Assembly: GCA_903926465.1 (NCBI GenBank) | Contig: CAIYJE010000044.1 | Location: forward strand, 1-64,000 | Length of the DNA: 64,000 nucleotides | Direction of reading: 5' to 3' | From: an uncultured Planctomycetales bacterium | GTDB taxonomy: Bacteria; Planctomycetota; Planctomycetia; Isosphaerales; Isosphaeraceae | In this document: positions 35,127-45,288 of the stretch, piece after piece | Layout: each line of letters begins with the position of its first letter | Numbering within the stretch: the stretch's first letter is position 1 | Program-made: the position numbers and the translations under genes | The notes under the pieces: model-generated | Told to the model about the DNA's origin: nothing | Database searches by the model: none | The model's input: only the letters and a program-made list of their open reading frames with translations

Positions 35127-35393
35127 GGCAACACCCTGAAGAGCTGGCGGACAAGTCGGTACGTGGAATCAACGACAGGGCACAGGCGCTTGCGATGCTC
35201 CGCGAAACGACCAGAATGGCATCGTCGCACGCCGCCGGGCATGGATCCAGACTCAGACGCTTACCTCAACGTCCGACAATCGCTACAATCGGCCCATTCG
35301 GCGAAATCGGTTGCCCGTGCGGTAATTTCTGCTCAAGTTCATACGCAAGCCCTGTGCCACGCCCCACAAGAGTCCTTCAGGAGCCCTCTCCCA

Positions 35394-36173
35394 ATGGCGC
35401 GCATCAAGACCCTTCTGGCCGAAGGGAAAACCGTCAGAATGTTCGGGCTCGGTCAACTCTTCAGCTCCAAGCTCATTGAAGTGGTGGGCGAGCACGGCGA
35501 GTTTGAGGCCCTCTGGCTCGATCGTGAACATGGCGGCCTGACCATGCGCGATGTGGAGCTGGCCGTGATCGCCGCGCGAGGGTACGGGCTCGACCCCATC
35601 GTTCGGCTGCCGGCCACCGATTACGCCACCGTGATGCAGATGCTTGAGGCCGGGGCCGGCGGCATTATCGTGAGCATGGTCGGCTCGGCCGCCGAGGCCG
35701 AACAAGCCGTGCGCTGGGCCAAGTTCGCACCCAGAGGCTCACGCGGCCTCAACGGCAGTAACCGCGACGGCCGGTTTGGGCTCGACCCGCTCACCGAGTT
35801 CGTGCCCCGCGCCAATGCCGAAACCTTCGTCGGAATCCAGATCGAAACCGCCGGCGCCCTCGAAGAGGTTGAGAAGATCGCCGCCATCCCCGATGTCGAC
35901 CTGCTGTTTGTGGGGCCCGTGGACCTGAGCCAGGTGCTGGGCGTTACCGGCCAGTTTGAGCACCCCAAATGTCTGGCCGCCCTGGAACGAATTGCCCAAG
36001 CCTGCAAGGCGGCCGGCAAGCCCTGGGGTATTGTTCCCCAGGGGCCTGAGTACGCCGACCGCGTGTTTGCGATGGGCTGCCGGCTGTTCGTCATTGCCTT
36101 TGATATCCGCTGCGTTCATGCCGGCATTCAGGCCACCAAAACCCGCTACGGCTCCTTCTTCAAACCGGCCTGA
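35394..36173 (+). CDS. HpcH/HpaI aldolase family protein
   Basis: A 259-residue class II-type aldolase. The open frame runs on upstream to 34653, but the ATG at 35394 has AGGAG ten bases before it and begins the family-like sequence MARIKTLLAEGKTVRMFG. Family motifs are FEALWLDREHGGL, RLPATDYATVMQMLEAGAGG, VGIQIETAGALEEVE (metal-binding Glu) and VGPVDLSQVLG (metal-binding Asp). These enzymes split or join pyruvate and aldehydes with a divalent metal. The exact substrate (4-hydroxy-2-oxo acid, macrophomate-like or other) is not clear. Confidence 0.88.
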   Translation: MARIKTLLAEGKTVRMFGLGQLFSSKLIEVVGEHGEFEALWLDREHGGLTMRDVELAVIAARGYGLDPIVRLPATDYATVMQMLEAGAGGIIVSMVGSAAEAEQAVRWAKFAPRGSRGLNGSNRDGRFGLDPLTEFVPRANAETFVGIQIETAGALEEVEKIAAIPDVDLLFVGPVDLSQVLGVTGQFEHPKCLAALERIAQACKAAGKPWGIVPQGPEYADRVFAMGCRLFVIAFDIRCVHAGIQATKTRYGSFFKPA

Positions 36174-36284
36174 GCGTGTAAAATCGCTGGTTTCAAACTC
36201 GCCACGGGCCCCAAAACCGCGTGGTGCCCAGCTCTGTGATTTGATCTTGAAATCACCTCTCTCTCAAGAAGTTCAGGGTTTTCC

Positions 36285-37415
36285 ATGAGTGATCACCAGA
36301 ACCAGGCCGGCGATGCTGCCGCCGCCAGTACGCCCGAAGCGCCTCCGCTGCGGAGCTCGCACACCTCAAACTTCCCAGGCCTGCTTGAGCAACTGGGGGC
36401 CTCGCTGCTCATCACCACCTACCAGGCGCAAAAGGTGCTGATGGTTCGCAATGACCAGGGCAAGCTGAACACCCACTTCCGCGACTTCGAGGCCCCCATG
36501 GGCCTGGCCCTGGCGGGCGACAAGCTGGCCATTGGCACCCTCTGGCAAATCTGGGAGTTCCACAATATCCCGGCGGTGGCGGCCAGGCTGGAACCCGCAG
36601 GCACGCACGACGCCTGCTTCCTGCCCCGCTCTTGCCACGTAACTGGCAACATTCAGATCCATGAGATGGCCTGGGGCAAAGACGACCTTTACTTTGTAAA
36701 CACCCGGTTCTCTTGCCTCTGCACCCTGGACCGGATCCACAGCTTTGTGCCTCGCTGGCGACCGCCGTTCATCTCGGCCCTCACGCCCGAAGACCGCTGC
36801 CACCTGAACGGCCTGGCCATGGTGGATGGTCAGCCCCGGTTTGTGACCGCGCTCGGCAAAAGCGACCAGCCGGCCGGCTGGCGGGATAACAAGGCCAAGG
36901 GGGGCATTGTGATCGACGTGCCCAGCGGCGAAATTGTGGCCACGGGCCTCTCAATGCCCCACTCTCCGCGGGTGCATCAGGGGCGGCTCTGGGTCTGCGA
37001 TTCCGGCAGCGGCACCCTGGGCATTGTGGATCTGGCCACCGGCAAGTACCAGCCGGTCACCAGCCTTCCTGGATTCACGCGCGGCCTGGACATTGTGGAC
37101 AACCTGGCGTTCGTCGGCCTCTCGCAGGTGCGGGAAACGGCCGTGTTCAGCGGTATCCCAATCACCGAGAAACTGGGCGAACTCAAGAGCGGTGTGTGGG
37201 TGGTTGACCTCACCACCGGCCAGATTGTGGCGTTCCTTCAGTTCGAAGACGCGCTCCAAGAAATTTTTGCCGTGACCGTGATGCGCGGCCGGCGGTTCCC
37301 CGAACTGATCAACGACGACAAGGAACGGCTCAACAACTCGTTCGTGCTGCCCGATCAGGCGCTCAAGGCCGTGCCAGATTCGTTCCGCAGCGTGGTGGGT
37401 ACCAGCCCAGCCTGA
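36285..37415 (+). CDS. TIGR03032 family protein
   Basis: A 376-residue beta-propeller-like protein of the TIGR03032 family. Signature stretches are LGASLLITTYQAQKVLMVR, FEAPMGLAL, GTLWQIWEF, HDACFLPRSCHVTGNIQIHEM and LGKSDQPAGWRDNKAKGG. The function of the family is not known, though members are often found with TPR proteins and exported-protein gene clusters. The start is the ATG at 36285, 111 bases after the aldolase; the two may be co-transcribed. A hairpin that could end transcription follows. Confidence 0.88.
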   Translation: MSDHQNQAGDAAAASTPEAPPLRSSHTSNFPGLLEQLGASLLITTYQAQKVLMVRNDQGKLNTHFRDFEAPMGLALAGDKLAIGTLWQIWEFHNIPAVAARLEPAGTHDACFLPRSCHVTGNIQIHEMAWGKDDLYFVNTRFSCLCTLDRIHSFVPRWRPPFISALTPEDRCHLNGLAMVDGQPRFVTALGKSDQPAGWRDNKAKGGIVIDVPSGEIVATGLSMPHSPRVHQGRLWVCDSGSGTLGIVDLATGKYQPVTSLPGFTRGLDIVDNLAFVGLSQVRETAVFSGIPITEKLGELKSGVWVVDLTTGQIVAFLQFEDALQEIFAVTVMRGRRFPELINDDKERLNNSFVLPDQALKAVPDSFRSVVGTSPA

Positions 37416-37435
37416 GATCGGGACCGGCTTTGAGT

Positions 37436-37491
37436 GGAAACAAGAAGGGTCATGGCCTCAGTCTCAAGGACCAAGGCCATGACCCGTTTCC
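37436..37491. terminator. Bidirectional hairpin between convergent genes
   Basis: A 12-bp stem (37447-37458 with 37474-37485) is enlarged by an outer six-base pair block (GGAAAC with GTTTCC). It lies between the TIGR03032 gene and the convergent minus-strand gene. There is no long T-run, but the place and strength suit a terminator for both directions. Confidence 0.5.
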
Positions 37492-37519
37492 AAACCAATC
37501 ACGCTCGCTCACCACAGGC

Positions 37520-39163
37520 TCAGCGGGCGTTCTGCCTCAGAATCTCTTCAGCGCCCCGGCGAAGATCTTCACGAGGCACGGAACCATTGGGGCCACTATT
37601 CATGGCGGGCATGCCCCCTTCGGTCCCCTTGGCCCGGCGGTCCTGCACGTAGCGTGCGTAGCCATCAATCACCCGGCGGCGGAGCCGGTCACGGAGCGCG
37701 GGTTCAGCCACGGTCTGGTCAATCCACTGGTAGGCCGAGCGATCCAGGCCGGCTTCGCCCATCGAGGTGGCCAGCAGGTTCAGGGCATTCCCCCGAAGTT
37801 CAGGATTCTGAATCACGGTTGTCACCGCACGGGCGTCATCGAACCGGCGGCCGGCGAGCAGGCTATCGTACAAGATCAGGCCGAACGTCTCACGAATGGA
37901 CGGCTGCTCGATCGAGAACAAGGAATCGAGCGCCTGCTGATAGCTGACCGTGGCCTCGTTGGGCTTACCCAGCTTGATCTGGGCCTCGGCCAGTTGCACG
38001 AACGATTCCAGACGGGAACGGGGCAGTTCAATCGACTGGGCGATCTCGCGGCCACGCTCGAACTGGCCGGAGTCGGCGGCCGATTCCACCAGATCCACCT
38101 TGGCCCGGTTCAACCACTGGGGGTAAGGAATGCGCTCGGTTGTCTGACGGGCCAGCACAATGAAGTTATCGGCCTCACGCATGAGCGACAGCCGCGCCCC
38201 CCCCTCGGGCAGATCGCTTGAATCGGCATCGGCCGGTAGATCGCGGGCGGCATTGGAAGCGGCTGCGCTCAACTTGGCCATGAAGGTGGCCACCTGGGCC
38301 AGCCGATTGCAGCGAAAATCGGGCATCTCAATCCGAGCCGCCAGGTCAGCGGCCAGCTCAAACGCTTCGCGAGCCGGCTGAAGGTAGCGGAGCTGCTGGT
38401 CAGGCGACGTCGAGCCACCCATCTGCATCGGGTCACGCATCCGGGGCGCCAGGGCCGCCAGTTGCAAAGACTGACCCACCGCCACTGCGGTCTCAGACAG
38501 GTTATCGGTACGCACGTCACGCACCGTGGGATCACCAATCAGAGCGGCGGAAACCCGTCCCTGGCGGAGCGCTTCCAGGGCATCGGGGCTGTTGCCAGAG
38601 AGCAAGGCCCGGGCCGCCCGATCAAACGCCAGGGTTCGTTCGGCCGGATCACTGATGACCGAGGCATCCACCAGAATTTGCAGTTCCGCGGCCCGGGTGG
38701 CCAGCGCTTCAGCCTCTTGGGGAAGCGACTCCCGCACCGTGTTCAGCTGGTCAGCCTCAATCCTGAGCTTCTCAGCCTCGGCCTTCAGGCGATCGGATTC
38801 GGTACGGTTATCCTGCACGGCCGGCTCATTGATCCGGGTGCGCAACTGCTGCTGCACCTGCTGAAAGGCCTCACCCATGTTGGCCAGCCCGCTCGTCTGC
38901 CGACGCAGCTCGCTCGCGTCGCGGCGAAGCGCTTGGGGATCTCGACCGGTCCGCCGCAATTCAACGGCCTCTTCCCGGAGCCGGTCCGCCTTTTCCCGGA
39001 TCTGCTTGGACGTTTCGATCAGCGTGATCGGGTCCTGGGGGTAAGACAGGGGCGTGGCCAGCGTGGTGGCCTGCTGGGCCTGCGCCAGGGGGTGGGCACC
39101 AAGCACCAGGCACGAAAGCAGCAGTGGGGACCGAATTGATCGACTCTGAGGGCGGCGGCTCAT
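37520..39163 (-). CDS. Exported coiled-coil/TPR-like protein
   Basis: A 547-residue protein of unknown function. I start at the ATG at 39163, which begins a signal peptide (SPLLLSCLVLGAHPLAQAQQ); a longer frame to 39214 would bury it. Residues 45-170 are charged coiled coil (QIREKADRLREEAVELRRTG, LKAEAEKLRIEADQL). The C-terminal half is helical with repeat spacing like TPR units, e.g. FVQLAEAQIKLGKPNEATVS. It is likely periplasmic or part of the planctomycete envelope. Confidence 0.7.
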   Translation of the reverse strand: MSRRPQSRSIRSPLLLSCLVLGAHPLAQAQQATTLATPLSYPQDPITLIETSKQIREKADRLREEAVELRRTGRDPQALRRDASELRRQTSGLANMGEAFQQVQQQLRTRINEPAVQDNRTESDRLKAEAEKLRIEADQLNTVRESLPQEAEALATRAAELQILVDASVISDPAERTLAFDRAARALLSGNSPDALEALRQGRVSAALIGDPTVRDVRTDNLSETAVAVGQSLQLAALAPRMRDPMQMGGSTSPDQQLRYLQPAREAFELAADLAARIEMPDFRCNRLAQVATFMAKLSAAASNAARDLPADADSSDLPEGGARLSLMREADNFIVLARQTTERIPYPQWLNRAKVDLVESAADSGQFERGREIAQSIELPRSRLESFVQLAEAQIKLGKPNEATVSYQQALDSLFSIEQPSIRETFGLILYDSLLAGRRFDDARAVTTVIQNPELRGNALNLLATSMGEAGLDRSAYQWIDQTVAEPALRDRLRRRVIDGYARYVQDRRAKGTEGGMPAMNSGPNGSVPREDLRRGAEEILRQNAR

Positions 39164-39455
39164 TGAAGCATTCCCCGAACAGGGTGTACCTGACAACTTG
39201 GGCGTATGGATCATTGCTAGCCGTCACCACCAGATTGATCGCAAAACCATCTCGGCGGGCGGAGTCCGTCCAGAAGTAAACATGGACCCCACTTGCCAGT
39301 TGGTCAAGCGCACCGGGCCGGCGAACGGTCCAACCTTGCCTGAGAATCCGCCTGGTCCGATTAGCACGAACAGGCAAGGCGTGCAGGCCGATACCGCTTC
39401 GCCAGGGTCAAAAAGCACGCTAGACTGATCCCAACCCAATACGGCCAGCCAACCC

Positions 39456-39950
39456 ATGGCGTTCCGTTCCAATCCTTTCAGGCCCAGGCAGGACACACCT
39501 CACTTGGCACTTGCAACCCGTTGGCCCCTTCACTGGATCTTGCTGGCTCTGGCCGCCGCCGGCCTGCTGGTGGGGCTGGGGACCCTGGAATTCGTCAGGA
39601 CCGCGCCGATCAGAAGCGGAGTGCGCACCTTCACTCAGCTCATCCAGGCCGCCAACCAAGGAGACCTGGAACAAGCCGCCAGGCTCTGCTCACCCGGTTA
39701 CCTGGCCCGGCACCCCCTGACCAAAAACGAGGAAGGTGGGCTGCGGGGCCTGCCGCGGTCCATCCACAAAAACTACTCAGCCTGGCGCCAGGGAGCCGAC
39801 CTCTGGATCTGCCCCACCAACCGCATCGGCCCCGTGTTCCAACTGGTGCCCGATGGCGCTGGCTGGCTCTTTGATGGCCTGGCCGGCGAACTCTTGCCAG
39901 GCCGCGAATTCGTTCCGGCCGAGCCCGACGACGCTCAGGATCGGGAGTAG
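39456..39950 (+). CDS. Small membrane-anchored protein
   Basis: A 164-residue protein with one transmembrane segment (LLALAAAGLLVGLGTLEF, about residues 30-47) and an outside part that starts FTQLIQAANQGDLEQAARLC. The latter helix, aromatic residues and strands suit an NTF2/DUF4878-like lipoprotein fold, but no active site can be named. It is transcribed divergently from the coiled-coil gene. Confidence 0.6.
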   Translation: MAFRSNPFRPRQDTPHLALATRWPLHWILLALAAAGLLVGLGTLEFVRTAPIRSGVRTFTQLIQAANQGDLEQAARLCSPGYLARHPLTKNEEGGLRGLPRSIHKNYSAWRQGADLWICPTNRIGPVFQLVPDGAGWLFDGLAGELLPGREFVPAEPDDAQDRE

Positions 39951-40199
39951 CCTCGCCCATCCACCCCCACACACACCCAACGCCCAGGATTTTCCGTTCC
40001 CTGGCCGCTCCACACACTCTGGGTTTTGAAGAACCGAGGAGCTCCGCTTCCTTGTGCTTCGGGCTGCGATCGGTCACCAAACCGCACCGCAAACCCTCAC
40101 TTGGCGCACGGCCTGGTCAGATCGTGTAATATTTGTTGAACTGAAGTGGGTCCCGCGATCTGCACGAGTTCACAAGGCCAGAAACGAGGTACGCCCGCC

Positions 40200-43193
40200 A
40201 TGGTTTCCAACAGCAAATGGGGCGGTTGGCTGGTAGCCCGGCTGGCACTCGTTCTGGCAGGCATCTGGCCGGCAGTTCCCACCACCGTCGCTGCCGCAAC
40301 GGCCGATGATGGTGACAGCTTCTTTGAATCGCGGGTCCGGCCGGTGCTGATCAAGCACTGCCTCAAGTGCCACGGCGCCGAGAAGCAAGAGGGCGACCTC
40401 CGGCTCGACACCCGCGCCGGCTGGCAACGGGGCGGCTCGCAAGGGCCAGCGCTCGTGGCTGGCAAACCCCAGGAAAGCCTGCTGATCAAGGCCATCAGCC
40501 ATGACGACAGCGACCTCAAGATGCCGCCCGACCGGCCACTCTCACCGGCCGACCGCGCCACCCTCACGGAATGGGTGAACCGGGGCGCACCCGACCCCCG
40601 CACCGAGGGCCCGGTGCGTTTGGGTGGCATGACGTTGGACGCCGCCCGCGCCTGGTGGTCGTTCCAGCCCATCCAGCCCCCCAAAACGCCCGCCCTGCCG
40701 GCCTTCTCGGCCATTGATGCCTTTTTGCTGGCGAAAATGGCCGAGCGAAACCTGGCCCCCGCGCCTGCCGCCGATCGCCGGACCTTGATCCGCCGGGTCA
40801 CCTATGACCTGACCGGCCTGCCGCCCACGGCTGAGGAGGTGGAGGCGTTTGCCCAGAATGAGTCTCCGCTGGCGTACCGCCGGCTGGTCGATCGGCTGCT
40901 GGCCAGCCCGGCGTACGGCGAGCGCTGGGGCAGGCACTGGCTCGACCTGGTGCGGTATGCCGATACGGCCGGTGAGAATAGCGACCATCCCGTGCCCCAG
41001 GCCTGGCGGTACCGCAACTGGGTGATCAACGCCTTCAATGCGGATCAGCCTTACGATGCCTTCATCCGCGACCAGGTGGCGGGCGACCTGCGTGCGGCCC
41101 GCTCTGAAGCGGGAGATCCCGAGGCGGTGGTGGCCACCGGCTTCCTGGCCATCGCCCGGCGGTTTGGCCATGACATTGATAAGGATATGCACCTGACCCG
41201 CGAAGACGTGGTCGATACCCTGGGCAAGTCGGTGCTGGGGCTAAGCCTGGGTTGCGCCCGCTGCCACGCCCACAAGTTTGATCCGATCTCGTTCGAAGAT
41301 TACTACGCCCTGGATGGCATCTTCTCCAGCACCAAATTCGCCTTCCCCGGCTGCGAGCCAAAGCAAGCGCAACGGGACCTGGTGCCCGCCTACACCGACG
41401 CCCAGTGGAAGCAGTTTGAGAGTGGCCCACGCCAACCGCTAAACGCCCTCGATGCCGAGCGAAAGCAGCGGCAGGAAACGCTCAACAGCCTGCTGGGCCC
41501 GCTCCAAGAAACCACCGCTGCCAACACACGCACGCTCTCTGAAGGTGCCATCGACGATGGCAAGTCGGCCGCGTTCACGGTCAGTGAACCGGTGCAGGTC
41601 GAACCTGGCCAGGCGCTGGTGCTGGCCATCGGTCCTCGCGGCAACCACGGGGCCGATACCACCCGCATTACCTGGCGGATTGAGGCCGAAGATGGCAGCA
41701 AACACTGGGACTCCAGCGAAGACCTGATCCGCAACTTCAACGCCGGCAACCCCCACGCAGACGCCCAGGGAAATGCCCGGGTCTGGTGGCTGCTTGACTA
41801 TCGGGCTGGGTTCCGGCCCCTGGATGAGCCACTTCGTGACCACAACGGCCAGCCTGGGCTCAACGTCTGGCGCAACGGCGATACCCCCTCGGCCGTGGTC
41901 AACGCCACCGATCAGGAAATCGCCGTCTGGACCAAGCTCCCGCCCCAAAGCCTGTTCGTCCACCCGGCCCCCGATGGACCGGTGGCCCTGGCCTGGGTAA
42001 GCCCGGTCTCGGCCCGTGTGCGGATTCAGGCCACCGTAGCCGACGGCCACCCGGGCGGCTCCGATGGCGTGAGCTGGCAACTCAACCACCTGACCACCAA
42101 CCTCCAAGCTCCGCTGGCCGCCGTGGCCGACCAGGCGGAATGGCTGACCGCAAACGCCCAAGAGCGGGCGGCCCTGGAAGCGGCCCTGCCCAAGCGAGAC
42201 TTGCTTTACGGCGTTACCGAGGGAACGCCGGCCGATGCCCCGGTTTTGCTGCGGGGCGACCCCGAAAAGCCTGGCCCCATTACCCCCAGGCGCTGGCTGG
42301 AGGTGCTGGGCGGCACACCGCTGAAAGATAGCGCCGGCAGCGGACGCCAGGAGCTGGCCGACTGGCTCACCAGTCCGGCCAATCCGCTCACGCCCCGAGT
42401 GCTGGTGAACCGGCTCTGGCAGCACCACCTGGGGGCGGGAATTGTGCGCACGCCCAATGACTTCGGCTCACGAGGCCAGGCCCCCAGCCATCCCGAACTG
42501 CTGGACTGGCTGGCCACCGAACTCTTCAGGGCCAACTGGCAGCTCAAACCGCTGCACCGGGCCATCCTATTCTCCAACGCCTACCAGCAGTCCAGCCTGG
42601 TTGACCCCACGGTCGACCCCGAAAACCTCTGGCTGGCCCGGTTCTCACGCCGACGCCTGAGCATTGAAGAACTGCGAGACAGCCTGCTCCAGGTCTCCGG
42701 CACCCTGGAACGCAGCCAGGGGGGGCCGCATCCGTTCCCGGCCGAGTCGTCTTGGGGCTTCTCTCAGCACGGCCCGTTTGCCGCCAGCTACCCCACCAAT
42801 CGCCGCAGCCTCTACATCATGCTCAAACGCAACCGGCGCGATCCCCTGTTCGCCCTGTTCGATGGCGCGGACCCCAACTCCACCACCCCGGAACGATCGC
42901 TGACCACCGTGCCCACCCAGGCCCTCTTCTTCCTGAACGACCCATTCTTCCACGAAGAGGCCGCCAAGCTCGTGGACCAGGTGCTGGCCCGCCATTCCGA
43001 CGAGCAAGCTCGGCTCGAAGACCTCTTTCAGCGCACCCTGCAACGCCCACCACAGGCCGCCGACCTGGCCTGGACCCGGCCGTTCCTGGCCTCCTACCGC
43101 ACGCCTGAAAACCAAGACGATACCGTTCGCCGCGGCTGGCAAGCTCTGGCTCGCGTGTTACTGGGCAGTAACGAATTCCTTTACCTGGACTGA
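40200..43193 (+). CDS. Planctomycete cytochrome C/DUF1549/DUF1553 protein
   Basis: A 997-residue exported protein found almost only in Planctomycetota and relatives. I start at the ATG at 40200, which gives a signal peptide (LVARLALVLAGIWPAVPTTV). PSCyt1 follows with a haem-binding CLKCH (Cys54-Cys57-His58), then PSCyt2/DUF1549 (RVTYDLTGLPPTAEEV, YGERWGRHWLDLVRYADTAG), a central beta-rich insert at about 480-720, and PSD1/DUF1553 (PRVLVNRLWQHHLGAGIV, RRLSIEELRDSLL, STTPERSLTTVPTQAL). It pairs with the DUF1501 gene ten bases downstream, the standard planctomycete two-gene unit. The pair is thought to serve carbohydrate or redox chemistry outside the cytoplasm; the substrate is unknown. Confidence 0.95.
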   Translation: MVSNSKWGGWLVARLALVLAGIWPAVPTTVAAATADDGDSFFESRVRPVLIKHCLKCHGAEKQEGDLRLDTRAGWQRGGSQGPALVAGKPQESLLIKAISHDDSDLKMPPDRPLSPADRATLTEWVNRGAPDPRTEGPVRLGGMTLDAARAWWSFQPIQPPKTPALPAFSAIDAFLLAKMAERNLAPAPAADRRTLIRRVTYDLTGLPPTAEEVEAFAQNESPLAYRRLVDRLLASPAYGERWGRHWLDLVRYADTAGENSDHPVPQAWRYRNWVINAFNADQPYDAFIRDQVAGDLRAARSEAGDPEAVVATGFLAIARRFGHDIDKDMHLTREDVVDTLGKSVLGLSLGCARCHAHKFDPISFEDYYALDGIFSSTKFAFPGCEPKQAQRDLVPAYTDAQWKQFESGPRQPLNALDAERKQRQETLNSLLGPLQETTAANTRTLSEGAIDDGKSAAFTVSEPVQVEPGQALVLAIGPRGNHGADTTRITWRIEAEDGSKHWDSSEDLIRNFNAGNPHADAQGNARVWWLLDYRAGFRPLDEPLRDHNGQPGLNVWRNGDTPSAVVNATDQEIAVWTKLPPQSLFVHPAPDGPVALAWVSPVSARVRIQATVADGHPGGSDGVSWQLNHLTTNLQAPLAAVADQAEWLTANAQERAALEAALPKRDLLYGVTEGTPADAPVLLRGDPEKPGPITPRRWLEVLGGTPLKDSAGSGRQELADWLTSPANPLTPRVLVNRLWQHHLGAGIVRTPNDFGSRGQAPSHPELLDWLATELFRANWQLKPLHRAILFSNAYQQSSLVDPTVDPENLWLARFSRRRLSIEELRDSLLQVSGTLERSQGGPHPFPAESSWGFSQHGPFAASYPTNRRSLYIMLKRNRRDPLFALFDGADPNSTTPERSLTTVPTQALFFLNDPFFHEEAAKLVDQVLARHSDEQARLEDLFQRTLQRPPQAADLAWTRPFLASYRTPENQDDTVRRGWQALARVLLGSNEFLYLD

Positions 43194-43203
43194 GGTGCTT
43201 GCC

Positions 43204-44607
43204 ATGGATCGCTCTCCCCTGCTCCAGTCGCGCCGAACGTTCTTGCGATCGAGCGTGGCCAGCTCGTTGTTGATGCCTGGGCTGGTGCATCAGCTCATGG
43301 CCGCCGACCAGGCGGCCGACCCCCTGGCACCACGGGCGTCTCACTTTCCGGTGAAGGCGAAAGCGGTCATTTTCCTGTTCATGAGCGGTGGGGTTTCCCA
43401 TGTGGATACGTTTGACCCCAAACCCAAGCTGACCACCGACCATGGCAAGAAGGTCACCTTTGACCACCCCGAAACCCGCAACCGGCCGGGCTATGAGTCC
43501 ATCTACCTCAAAAAGCCAGACTGGCAGTTCCAGCCCCGGGGGGCCAGCGGCATTGAGGTCAGCAGCCTGTTCCCAGAGGTGGGCGGCTGCGTGGATGACC
43601 TGTGCGTGATTCGCTCCCTGCACACCAGCCACTCCAACCATTACAACGCCACGCTGGGCATGCACACCGGCTCGTTCGCGTTCACCAGGCCCAGCATCGG
43701 CTCATGGGTCAGCTACGGCCTAGGCACAGAGAACCAGAACCTGCCCTCGTTTGTGGCCATTGCCCCGCAAATGCCCTACGCAGGCACACAGGTCTGGGGC
43801 TCAGACTTTCTGCCAGGCGCACACCAAGGGACCCGGGTGGTTCCCGGCCCCGAGCCCATTCTGGACCTGGCCCAGCGCCTGCCCACAAACCAGCAAGCCC
43901 GCGAGCTGGCCGCCCTACGCGCCCTGAACGCCACCCACCAGGCCGACCGACCCGGCGATCCCCAGCTTGCCGCCCGCATCCGCTCTTTCGAGACCGCCTT
44001 TGGCATGCAGTTCGAAATGCCAGACGCACTCAACCTGGACCAGGAGCCAGACGAAACCCTGGGGCTTTACGGCCTGAAACGCGGCCAGACCGATGGCTTT
44101 GGCTGGCAGTGCCTGGCCGCGCGCCGGCTGGTGGAACGCGGGGTGCGGTTCGTGGAACTGATCCACTCCGGCTCCAGCGGCAACTGGGACAGCCACGGCG
44201 ATATGGCCGACCATGGCCGGCTTGCCCCCCAGGTCGACAAGCCAATTGCCGGCCTGCTCCAAGACCTCAAGCGCCGGGGCCTGATGGACGAGGTGCTGGT
44301 GGTCTGGACCACCGAGTTCGGCCGCACCCCCTTCAATAACACGGCCGATAACAAGGGGCGCGAGCACCACAACTGGGCCTTCACCTCCTGGCTGGCAGGT
44401 GCCGGCGTCCGCCCAGGCATGGTGCATGGCGCCACCGATGAGCATGGCATCCGCGCCGTCGAAAAACCGGTGCATGTTCATGACTTCCATGCCACCATTC
44501 TGCACCTGATGGGGCTGGACCATACCAAGCTCACCTACCGCCACGCCGGCCGAGATTATCGACTGACCGACGTGCATGGCGTGGTAACCCACGACGTGCT
44601 GGCGTGA
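43204..44607 (+). CDS. DUF1501 protein, Tat-exported
   Basis: A 467-residue DUF1501 protein with an alkaline phosphatase/sulfatase-like fold. The N-terminus SRRTFLRSSVASSLL is a twin-arginine (Tat) signal, so it is exported folded. Family stretches are HFPVKAKAVIFLFMSGGVSHVDTFDPK, NHYNATLGMHTG, NLPSFVAIAP and VVWTTEFGRTPF, followed by REHHNWAFTSWLAG. I prefer the ATG at 43204 to the GTG at 43195. It follows the DUF1549/DUF1553 partner by ten bases and is likely made with it. Confidence 0.94.
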   Translation: MDRSPLLQSRRTFLRSSVASSLLMPGLVHQLMAADQAADPLAPRASHFPVKAKAVIFLFMSGGVSHVDTFDPKPKLTTDHGKKVTFDHPETRNRPGYESIYLKKPDWQFQPRGASGIEVSSLFPEVGGCVDDLCVIRSLHTSHSNHYNATLGMHTGSFAFTRPSIGSWVSYGLGTENQNLPSFVAIAPQMPYAGTQVWGSDFLPGAHQGTRVVPGPEPILDLAQRLPTNQQARELAALRALNATHQADRPGDPQLAARIRSFETAFGMQFEMPDALNLDQEPDETLGLYGLKRGQTDGFGWQCLAARRLVERGVRFVELIHSGSSGNWDSHGDMADHGRLAPQVDKPIAGLLQDLKRRGLMDEVLVVWTTEFGRTPFNNTADNKGREHHNWAFTSWLAGAGVRPGMVHGATDEHGIRAVEKPVHVHDFHATILHLMGLDHTKLTYRHAGRDYRLTDVHGVVTHDVLA

Positions 44608-44620
44608 ACCGGGCCTGCCA

Positions 44621-44845
44621 TCAAGACCAGTCAAACCCGCGCTGGGACAGTGCCTGAAGAATGGCTTCGCGGGCCCGCAGGCTATTCCAATCGCTCACCG
44701 AGGGGGCAGAGACGGCCGACTGCTGAACCACGGCTGTGGCCACCGGGGCCGGGGCCGGCTTGGGTGCCACCGGGGTGGGGGCGGGTGCGGCTTTTCCGGC
44801 GTTGGATCGACCCGAGACCCGCATGGCGAGAGATGCACGCGACAT
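44621..44845 (-). CDS. Small Ala/Pro-rich protein
   Basis: A 74-residue protein, convergent with the DUF1501 gene 13 bases away. The ATG at 44845 has AAGGAG nine bases upstream. It has a low-complexity APAPTPVAPKPAPAPVATAV run and a helical end, SDWNSLRAREAILQALSQRG. No family is recognised. The ribosome site and sensible ending are the reasons to accept it. Confidence 0.5.
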   Translation of the reverse strand: MSRASLAMRVSGRSNAGKAAPAPTPVAPKPAPAPVATAVVQQSAVSAPSVSDWNSLRAREAILQALSQRGFDWS

Positions 44846-45288
44846 CACGAAACTCCTTGAGAAGAGAGCCGACCCACCGTACCACCATTCCCAGCGCCGC
44901 ACGGCCTCATCCTGGGCCGCAGACGCGGTTCAAGCCTATGGGGCCAACGGGCCATCCCTGAATCCCCAACCATCCTCGCTGACCAGGTGGCCAGAACGAG
45001 AACGAGCCTGCTACGGTCGACTGTCTCTTGATCCAACCTTTTCGGCATTTCCCCTGAGCCACTTGAGGCAAATCAGGGGCTCGGCCGGAATCCGCTCTTT
45101 TTTTGATCGCAATTCACAATGGGGTCGCACAGGCAGAACAGCCGCCCCCGGCCGTCTCTTGGTGTTTATTTGTGCCTGCAACCCATTCCTGAGCCGCTAT
45201 CGCTGAACCCTTGGGCCAGACCAGACGAACCCCAGGTCCTCGGCCTTGGGCTGGCGTGCAACCCCCACCCCCCGTTCAGCCCACCTGA
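44846..45288. other. Intergenic region, nothing recognised
   Basis: About 440 bases between the start of the small minus-strand gene and the 3' end of the FkbM gene. Only short overlapping chance frames are present. The minus-strand small gene should have its promoter here. No RNA gene or repeat was found. Confidence 0.4.

Noticed and set aside
41439-42428. Minus-strand open frame of 329 codons
   Set aside because: It is a shadow inside the DUF1549/DUF1553 gene.
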